A stretch of 64,000 nt of DNA. Origin: Limonium bicolor. Lineage: Eukaryota; Streptophyta; Magnoliopsida; Caryophyllales; Plumbaginaceae. Position numbers and translations under genes: made by a program. The stretch lies in the NCBI GenBank assembly GCA_023374045.1, contig CM041779.1:142488294-142552293 (forward strand), in the 5' to 3' direction. Below are positions 57,476-64,000 of the stretch, piece by piece (within the stretch, counting starts at the first letter, position 1; each line of letters opens with the position of its first letter). The notes under the pieces are model-generated. The model was not told the origin of the DNA and did not search any database. It saw only the letters and a program-made list of their open reading frames with translations.

Positions 57476-58775
57476 CTACTGCTCGAAGAGTGCTGGGTAC
57501 TTCGCTCTCATGGAGTCCTCTAACTCCCATGTAGCCTCCTCCACCTCATGGTTCGACCAGAGAACCTTGACCATGCTAACGGTCTTGTTCCTAGTCTGTC
57601 TCGTCTTCGTATCGAGAATGCGGAGTGGTACTTCCTCATATCGTAGAGCAGGGTCCAACTCTAAAGTCTCTGGCTGCAAAACGTGCGATGGATGGGGCAC
57701 ATACCTCTTCAACTGTGAAACGTGAAAGACGTCGTGCACCCTCCCGAGCTCTGCTGGTAAATCCAGTCTGTAGGCTAACGGGCCCACTCGCTCCCTAATC
57801 GCATAAGGTCCAACATACTTCGGGCTCAACTTGCCCTTCTGCCCAAACCGGAATATCCCTTCATGGGTGACACTCTAGGAATACCATGTCGTCGGTAGTG
57901 AACTCAATGTCCCTCCTCTTGGTGTCTGCATTTGCTTTTCCGGTCCTGAGCTGCCCTCATGTTCTTCCTGATCTGTAGGACATCCTCCTTAATCTGCTCT
58001 AGGTACTCAGGTCCTAGAAGCGTAGTCTCGCTGGCCTCATCCCAGCATAAAGGAGTCCTACATGGTCTACCATAAAGTGCCTGAAATGGTGGCATCTGTA
58101 TCGAGGAGTGGTAGCTGTTGTTGTAGGCGAACTCTATCAGATGTAGTCGCTCTAACCAACTCCCCTGAAAATCTAAGGCACATGCTCTCAGCATGTCCTC
58201 CAGTGTCTGGATGGTCCTCTCACTCTGACCGTCGTCTGTGGATGGAACGCCGTACTAAGCTTCAACTTTGTACCCAAGGCTTCCTGAACCTGTCCCCAGA
58301 ATCTGGACAAAAATCGAGGGTCCCTATCAGAAACAATAGTCTTTGGCACACCATGGTGCCGGATCACCTCCTTCTGGAACAAGTCCGCTAACTTCGGGAC
58401 GTTCCAGGTATCCTTCATAGCAACAAATTTTGCCACCTTCGTCAGACGGTCCACAATGACCCAAATCGTGTTCAGTCCTCCCTTAGCCGGTGGGAGACCG
58501 ACAACGAAATCCATCGAGATGTCCTCGAACTTCCAACAAGGAATAGGCATAGACTGCACTAAACCTCCGGGTCTCCTATGCTCAAACTTACCTTCTGACA
58601 GGTCAAGCATCTAGCCACGTACTCAGCTACATCCTTCTTCATCCCGCTCCACCAGAAATGAACCTTCAAATCCTTATACATCTTCGACGAACCAGGGTGG
58701 ACGATAAGGACGAGCAATGAGCCTCCTGGAGTATCTTCTCCTTCAGATCAGGAGACGACTCCGGAATACACAACA
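57476..58775 (-). pseudogene. Chromovirus integrase with chromodomain
   Basis: From right to left: HHCC-type zinc remnant (near 58600-58700), catalytic words ISMDFVVGLP (~58520), VSDRDPRFLSRFW (~58320) and AFHPQTT followed by a frame change before the Glu. Then come SWLERLHLIEFAYNNSYHSSI and ALYGRPCRTPLCW (57990-58170), and the GPF-like [20 protein letters not shown] (57770-57829). A C-terminal chromodomain-like block with [18 protein letters not shown] ends at 57476. Chromodomains guide integration to heterochromatin in this lineage. Three frame changes split the gene. Confidence 0.85.
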
Positions 58776-60150
58776 TCAGTCGTCGATCATGCCATCATCG
58801 CACAGTTCGAAGTCATATTTCACCCTCTCAAAACAACCATCTACCATTTTCTGCCTGATACTCTGCATATAGTGATCACTCTCCTGTGCAGCTCGTATCT
58901 CATCAATCATACTGCTGTTTGCTAATAAAGTGAACAATGAATGAGCTCTGCGGCTCAGGGCATCAGCTACCACATTCGCCTTGCCCTCTTTGTACCTCAG
59001 GTCTATATCGTAGTCCTTCAAGAACTCGACCCATCTTCTCTGTCGCATGTTCAGCTCCTTCTGAGAAGAGATGCTGTAGACTCTTGTGATCAGAGTAGAT
59101 AGTGACTGTCACACCATACAAATAATGTCGCCAGATCTTCAAAGCGAAGACTACTGCGCCTAACTCAAGGTCATGTGTGGGGTAATTCACCTCATGCTTC
59201 TTCAGCTGTCGGGATGCGTAAGCAACTACCTTCCCGTGCTGCATAAGCACACAGCCTAGACCGGTTCCAGAGGCATCACAGTATACCTCGAACCCATCAG
59301 TGCCCTCAGGGATAGTAAGAACGGGCGTTGATGTCAGGAGATCCTTCAGCGTCTGAAAGGACTGCTCACACTCTGCAGACCATAAGAACTGGGATTCCTT
59401 CTTCATTAGATTAGTCATCGGTTTGGCTTCCTTGGAGAAGTCCTTCACGAACCTATATACCAGCCCAAACCCAGAAAGCTACGGACGTCTGTGACTGTCT
59501 TCGGCCTTGGCCAACTCTTCACTGCCTCAATCTTAGCAGGATCTACAGATATGCCGCTAGCTGATATAATGTGTCCTAGAAATGACACGCTGTCCAACCA
59601 AACTCACACTTAGAGAGTTTGGCATACAGCTGGTTCACTCTCATAATATTCAACACCTGTCTCAAATGTAACTCATGATTCTTCCTTGGTTTTGAATAGA
59701 TTAGAATATCGTCGATGAAGACTACAACTGAACTATCAAGATGCTCTCTAAAAAGTCGGTTCATCAAGTCCATGAATATGGCTGGCGCATTCGTCAGTCC
59801 GAATGGCATAACGGTGAACTCGTAGTGTCCATACCGTGTCCGAAAGCTGTCTTCTCAATCACCCTCTGCAATCCTAATCTGATGGTAGCCAGATCTGAGG
59901 TCTATCTTCGAGAACACTGGCTCCTCTCAGCTGATCAAATATCATCATCCCGTGGTAATGGGTACTTTCTTGACTGTAACCGCATTAAGCTCGCGGTAGT
60001 CGATGCAGAGTCGCATACTGCCGTCCTTTTTCTTCACGAACAGCACTGGAGCACCCCAAGGAGAAACACTAGGTCGAATGAATCCCTTGTCAGGAGGTCC
60101 TCCAGCTGTAGCTTCAGCTCCCTCATCTCAGCCGGTGCCATATAGGGGCT
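58776..60150 (-). pseudogene. Chromovirus reverse transcriptase and RNase H
   Basis: RT begins near [16 protein letters not shown] (60140-60090) and continues in a shifted frame. [18 protein letters not shown] and the catalytic [12 protein letters not shown] lie at about 59805-59690. RNase H has [16 protein letters not shown] (~59290), [18 protein letters not shown] (~59170) and [11 protein letters not shown] (~59090), then [16 protein letters not shown]. Frame changes lie near 60060-59810 (several), 59580, 59450 and 59070. The catalytic residues are readable. Confidence 0.88.
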
Positions 60151-60884
60151 TAGCCATGGGGCCCGTACCTGGCAACAAATCGACGGCGAACTCAACCTCG
60201 CGCACAGGTGGCATGCCTGGCAGCTCATCAGGAAATAGGTCGGGAAATCTACCACGACTGGAATGTCTACGTCCGTCACGTCGCTCTGTCTCGTGTCCTG
60301 TACATAACAGAGGAAGGCTTGTCGGCCCTTCCTAACATCCTTCATCAGGGATAATGCTGACACGATCTTGACAGTCGGCTCTCTCCTCACACTGCGGTAT
60401 GACACTGTCTTGCCGCTCGGCCCCTTCAGTAGTCCGATGCTCTGCACAATGAAGGCGGCCCCTATGCTTCTGTAGCCAATCCATGCCCACTATGATGTCA
60501 AAACCCAAGTTCTTGAACTCAATCAGATCAATGGGGAAGGTCTCAGTCATAATGCTGATCTCTAACCCTGTATACTGTCTGGTGCAACCTACTTTCTCCT
60601 TCGAAGGAAGGGTGACTCAAAGTCTGAAAGCTGTTCGGGGGGCCCCCAGTTCTTAGCAAACGTCGAGGAAATAAAAGAATGCGAAGCCCCTGAGTCGAAC
60701 AATACGGAAGCACTAACCCATCAATAGGAAAGGTACCTGAGATCACCTCTCGTATTAGCATCGAGTCCCAATAAATCACTAATTTACTGTTGTTTGTAAT
60801 TGTCATACCTGTGATGACATTACCAGACTCCTTGGCTTGCGCCATGTCTAGGATGCAGATGGTACCTCCTTTCCATTTCTATGC
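60151..60884 (-). pseudogene. Chromovirus aspartic protease with an intron-like insert
   Basis: The exon from about 60884 or 60878 reads MAQAKESGNVIT up to a donor at 60808. A 72-base insert (60737-60808, GTATGA..CTCAG) interrupts the conserved junction. Removing it restores the VITG-TFPIDG order usual for Tekay proteases. The active-site words LFDSGASHSF lie in a shifted frame near 60705-60675, and IVGMDWLQKHRGRLHC near 60490-60440. The linker to RT (DVRKGRQAFLCYVQ, DVDIPVVVDFP) follows. Frame changes are near 60710, 60590 and 60400. Confidence 0.78.
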
Positions 60885-61002
60885 CTGAAGTTATGAATTA
60901 TCGGTATCAACAAAACTGAACACATATACCTTGAAGGTAGAAACTCTTATTTTATTCATTCCAACGTATTACAAGGTTACACACTTAACTACTACCATTA
61001 CA

Positions 61003-61703
61003 TCAATACTGTCTGAAAGTCAAATTTAAACGGCCAGGTCGGATGTGGGTATCATTCACTAAAGCGGGTGGTGCGGTATTGAGCTTAATGCTCTTAATAC
61101 CATGATATACAAGCCTCGACTCTCCACCAAACACTAACACATCTCCAGACTTGAGGATGATCTTGCTTGCTAGATCCATCCTCTTCTGGTCTCCATAAAT
61201 AACTCAGCATCATCGCCGATGGAAAAAGATACAACTGGTATTCCTCTGGTGATGGACTCGGTCGTCTCATCACGGTCCTGGTGCATTCCAAGCTTCCCTC
61301 CCTGTTCATAGTAATTCATGATGCAAACGTCAGGTGTCATGTCGGGTAATGGATAAGTCTCACAGTCTTGAGCAATATCCATTGCGTTTCTCACCAAGGT
61401 AAGGAAACTCTCAGGTATCCTAGGTATAGGTATGTCACCTACCATCCTCACCTCTCGATAAACCCTAGCTTGTGGATCCCAATCTTTCCCTAAGCACATC
61501 ATGTGCAGTTTCATTCTAGAACCACTAGTAAATACAGGGGTATAAAAACCTCCTATGCCCTTACCCAAAGCTCTACACTCATTCACTATGGTGATTTGCT
61601 CATCTAGGGTTAGGAACTCTCTGAGAAGTATCATGCCCGGTCTGACTACATGACACAACTCACTAGGGTACTCCCGTCTTTCTTCCACGGGTCTAGGTGA
61701 TCT
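61003..61703 (-). pseudogene. AlkB-type 2OG-Fe(II) dioxygenase (ALKBH1-like) captured in the chromovirus
   Basis: AlkB proteins oxidatively remove methyl groups from nucleic acids. The segment starts at an acceptor-like site (gacag, 61704) with RSPRPVEERR, then RPGMILLREFL, MMCLGKDWDP, and NYYEQGGKLGMHQDRDETTE holding the HxD iron ligands (~61280). PVVSFSIGDDAE, LKSGDVLVFGGESR, VYHGIKS with the third iron ligand His (~61110) and RPGRLNLTFRQY with both 2OG-binding Arg residues follow to TGA at 61003. One base is missing near 61200, shifting the frame; otherwise it is complete at about 233 codons. Spacing and the LNLTFRQY ending match plant ALKBH1-type proteins, not ALKBH9/10. An AATAAA lies 47 bases after the stop (60951-60956). 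It sits between gag zinc knuckles and protease, in element orientation. Domain identity is firm; activity in a source copy is inference. Confidence 0.88.
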
Positions 61704-61871
61704 CTGTCTTGTAAGTATGGGATAGCAGATATCGAAGTCTCCTAAGAGGTAAAAGGTTTCCTAGGTAAGTTGTTTATCTAAAACGGTAATTTAAACACTC
61801 ATTCATGCCAAGGTAAAACGTTTAACACTTAGTCATGCTTTCATACAATGGTTAAGGTTTCAAATGCTAAC
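61704..61871 (-). other. Putative intron between Gag zinc knuckles and the AlkB segment
   Basis: The stretch starts GTTAGC after the zinc-knuckle frame and ends in a pyrimidine-poor but usable GACAG before the AlkB frame. It has stops in all frames that would link the two. The phase across the junction does not fit exactly in this copy (phase 1 to phase 0), so either a frameshift or a different donor is involved. Confidence 0.4.
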
Positions 61872-62216
61872 CTTCACCGCGCTGGGTACTAGTGCCAGCG
61901 CCTGAAGCTCCCGCTGCATTCAGCATACGGTTGCCCGGCGGGTTCCTCTGGCCCTGGTTCTGCTGCTGCTGCTGCCCTCTCTGGGCTTGGGGCGCCGGCC
62001 CCCTCTGGCCACCTCGGGCTCCACCTCCTCCAGTAGGTGCGCCCTGAGTCCCCTTCGGTGGGCGGTACGCTCGGCTATCTGGATTATTAAAGCACTCGAA
62101 CGACCTGTGGCCCTTCTTTCCACAGTGGTGGCAGTCCACCGCTTGCCCGGTGCAGTCGACACCCGGGTGGTCTTTACCACAGCGCTTGCAGTGAAAGTGG
62201 CGCTGGGGTGCAGAAC
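61872..62216 (-). pseudogene. Gag zinc-knuckle exon of the chromovirus
   Basis: Two Cys/His knuckles follow one another: CKRCGKDHPGVDC and CHHCGKKGHRSFEC (about 62195-62120). A Gly/Gln/Arg-rich tail ends in ASGAGTSTQRGEG. The exon starts at an acceptor-like ATAG (62217) and its first codon completes GGT with the preceding exon. Confidence 0.8.
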
Positions 62217-62301
62217 CTATTATCATGTCACACTCAGGTTAGTACAAGGATGGTAATGGGTAGTGTAGTACACAATTTATTCACAAGGTTAGATCGCTTA
62301 C

Positions 62302-63395
62302 CCTTAGGGGGTATAGATCTAAGAGGCTGCACATCGTAGGTAGGCCCGGTCAGCAACGGGACCTTGTCTTTACCCTTTTGGCTGGCCTGCTCCTTCTTCT
62401 TCTCCCTCCAGGAGAACTTCTTCTTCCTGTGATCGTCAAAGTGTCAGGATTAGCAGGTATAAAAGCAGGCAGTAAGTAAGTAATTTAGATGGATTAAATA
62501 ACTTAAGGTGGTTCTTACTTCCAACCCTTGCCTCCGCCTCAGCCTCTGCCTCTTTCTCTGGGGCCTTACGCTTCTGCCCCTGGCCGTCCTCCCGGCTGTT
62601 CACCATCATCTCAGTCCGAGAAGCGGCGTCATAGCACTCCTGCAATGTATCAATGAGTTCCCCGAACTGTAACAAATCAAACTGAGTGATAAGGTACAAA
62701 CTGTCAATTAGTTTTACCTGAACCGTAGGGTACAAGGTAGCACCCATGGCGGCCTTAATAGCATATCTCAACCCGCCTCTAAACTTTTCTACCTTCACAG
62801 CATCAGAATATACAACTCCTGGGACGAAGTCCAAGAGCCCAATAAACAAGGAGTAGTACTGATCTACTGTCATACTACCCTGTCTCAAGGACTCAAACTC
62901 CTCCCTCTTCCTCTGCTTCAGATGAGCAGGATAGTACTTCTCTCTCAGTAACTCCACGAAACCAGTCCACCCAAAACCCTCTGTAGCAAGGTAATGTGCC
63001 TTCACGGACCTCCACCATGTGCTGGCAGCGTCCTTCAGGTGAAAGGCTGCTATATCGACTCGGTGCTCAGCAGGCACGTGTATGGCATCGAAGGCCTTCT
63101 CGTGCTCAACAATGAATCTCTCCAGGACAGTGGGGTCAGCAACTCCATCATAGGTAGGTACTCGCGTGTCAGCTACGCTCTTCAGCCAATTCGGCTCTCT
63201 AGGTGCGGGTACGGGTGGGACTACCGGTGGTGCAGGTGGTGCTCCGATATGGATACCTCCCATCTGGGCTAGCTGAGCAAAGACGGCAGCTACCGTCTCA
63301 GCCACGCCCACGGCTGGGGCCTCCGGAGGGCCTGCTCCAGGCCCGCCGCCTCTTCCACCACCTCCTCTACCTGCTGATCGCCTCCCGGAAGACAT
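62302..63395 (-). pseudogene. Chromovirus gag with intron-like inserts
   Basis: The ATG at 63395 opens a Gly/Arg/Pro-rich N-terminus, then VADPTVLERFIVEHEKAFD, TWWRSVKAHYL, and REEFESLRQGSMTVDQYYSLF typical of retrotransposon gag. Exon-like blocks are 63395-62718, 62666-62519 and 62426-62302. They are separated by GT..AG inserts 62667-62717 (51 bases, in frame and open, ending TTTGTTACAG), 62427-62518 (92 bases) and, before the zinc exon, 62217-62301 (85 bases). Removing the first restores YPTVQ-FGELIDTLQECYDAA. A frame change lies in the GAGGCA repeat near 62540. Gag is the capsid protein. Confidence 0.78.
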
Positions 63396-63555
63396 CTGAA
63401 GAATTCAAAACCAAGGTCAGCTCTTGGTATAAATATCGTACTTTCCTTACCATATCTTAACTCAAATCATTTACACTATCTCTTGGTACTGGTGTGTAGA
63501 TAACCTAGGCTCACGGTACTTAAACTACTATCTCTTGTAATCAGAGCGGTACTCC

Positions 63556-63567
63556 GCTCTGATACCA
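63556..63567 (-). other. Primer binding site, tRNA-iMet
   Basis: The minus strand reads TGGTATCAGAGC, complementary to the 3' end of initiator tRNA-Met, four bases inside the 5' LTR. This is the usual primer of plant chromoviruses. Confidence 0.92.
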
Positions 63568-63571
63568 CTTT

Positions 63572-64000
63572 TGTAACACCCCTACTGAACCGGTTCCTAG
63601 TAATCCTATAGAAGTCGCGCACAATAATATCTCGCAGCGGTGAATAATAAACTATCGCCCTACTGGTGTCACTGTTATCACTCGCCCATACGGGTGATAA
63701 CGATTTACCTGATAATCAACTTGCGAAACGTATTCCCGCAGTGACCACAAGAGATAGATAGTAGAACTTAAACAACTTAAAACAAATCTAACATCAACAA
63801 TTATTACAGACCGTGAGCATCTAAACCAAATACACCTCGGTTAAACAACCCGAGTCCAAAACAACCTGAGTATCACACCGTACCAAGTCTAAACCAACTG
63901 TAGTATCACAATTGTCACGTCTCGCTGCGACCCACCAGCTAATCACCTGAAATAAAGATGGTTTGTGGTATGGAATCAGCCCCTGCTGAGTATGTCATCA
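63572..64000 (-). repeat. 5' LTR of the chromovirus (partial)
   Basis: Plus-strand start tgtaacacccctactgaacc; identical order to 51426-51855 with only a few single-base differences. It continues past the window. Confidence 0.93.

Larger units (their letters stand above)
51426..64000 (-). mobile_element. Tekay-type chromovirus carrying an AlkB domain (5' LTR runs off the window)
   Basis: This minus-strand Ty3/gypsy element has a tRNA-iMet primer site (63556-63567). Then come gag, two zinc knuckles, an AlkB-type dioxygenase, protease, RT, RNase H, integrase with chromodomain, polypurine tract and a 3' LTR (51426-57042). Its 5' LTR starts at 63572 and continues past 64000. The visible 429 bases of the two LTRs are almost identical, so the insertion is young. 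Gag and protease contain intron-like interruptions, and all ORFs carry a few frameshifts. The expected TSD partner of tagtg (51421-51425) is outside the window. Confidence 0.88.

Overview
The window is nuclear DNA of a flowering plant, most likely a eudicot. The evidence is a multi-exon plant HEN2 helicase gene with GT..AG introns, plant-only transposon families (a MULE with a plant-mobile-domain gene, an Athila-like and a Tekay-type Ty3/gypsy element, an Au-SINE-like insertion, Harbinger-like elements) and AT-rich intergenic DNA. Only one host gene looks intact as far as it can be seen; most of the rest is nested mobile DNA.  Layout. 1-9280: the minus-strand gene HEN2, an exosome-associated DExH RNA helicase. 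Twelve exons are in frame; the last exon(s) lie left of the window. A SINE with an 11-bp target duplication sits at 181-325. 9281-27890: AT-rich repeats with long inverted arms, into which a ~9.9-kb Mutator-like element (15874-25804, 10-bp target duplication) has inserted. The MULE carries a plant-mobile-domain (MAIN-like) gene, a small divergent minus-strand gene, a 76-bp minisatellite, a MULE transposase with a SWIM finger, and an OTU-type cysteine-protease region. Its left end, with the mobile-domain gene and flank, is tandemly duplicated (4.78-kb unit, 10283-19832) with 6-bp microhomology at the junction. 27895-29024: Harbinger-like element. 30200-34110: decayed, internally deleted Athila-like element (gag and protease only). 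35045-35990: three exons of a cation-chloride cotransporter pseudogene, cut by the start of a chromovirus LTR (35988-36940, continuing 49470-51425). A full-length Athila-like retrotransposon (36941-49464, TSD CTCCC, tRNA-Asp primer site) is inserted in that LTR, and a Tekay-type chromovirus on the minus strand (51426 to beyond 64000, tRNA-iMet primer site) begins at the LTR's visible right edge.  The most interesting object is the minus-strand chromovirus. Between its gag zinc knuckles and its protease it holds a nearly complete AlkB-type 2-oxoglutarate/Fe(II) dioxygenase (61003-61703) of the plant ALKBH1 type. All iron and 2OG ligands are present and one frameshift breaks the frame. The AlkB segment starts at a splice-acceptor-like site, has its own stop and an AATAAA signal, and the surrounding gag-protease region contains several intron-like interruptions. 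This suggests a captured host exon that could be joined to Gag by alternative splicing, giving a retrotransposon with its own putative nucleic-acid demethylase.  All splice sites, family names and lesions were read by eye; no database search or alignment program was used.
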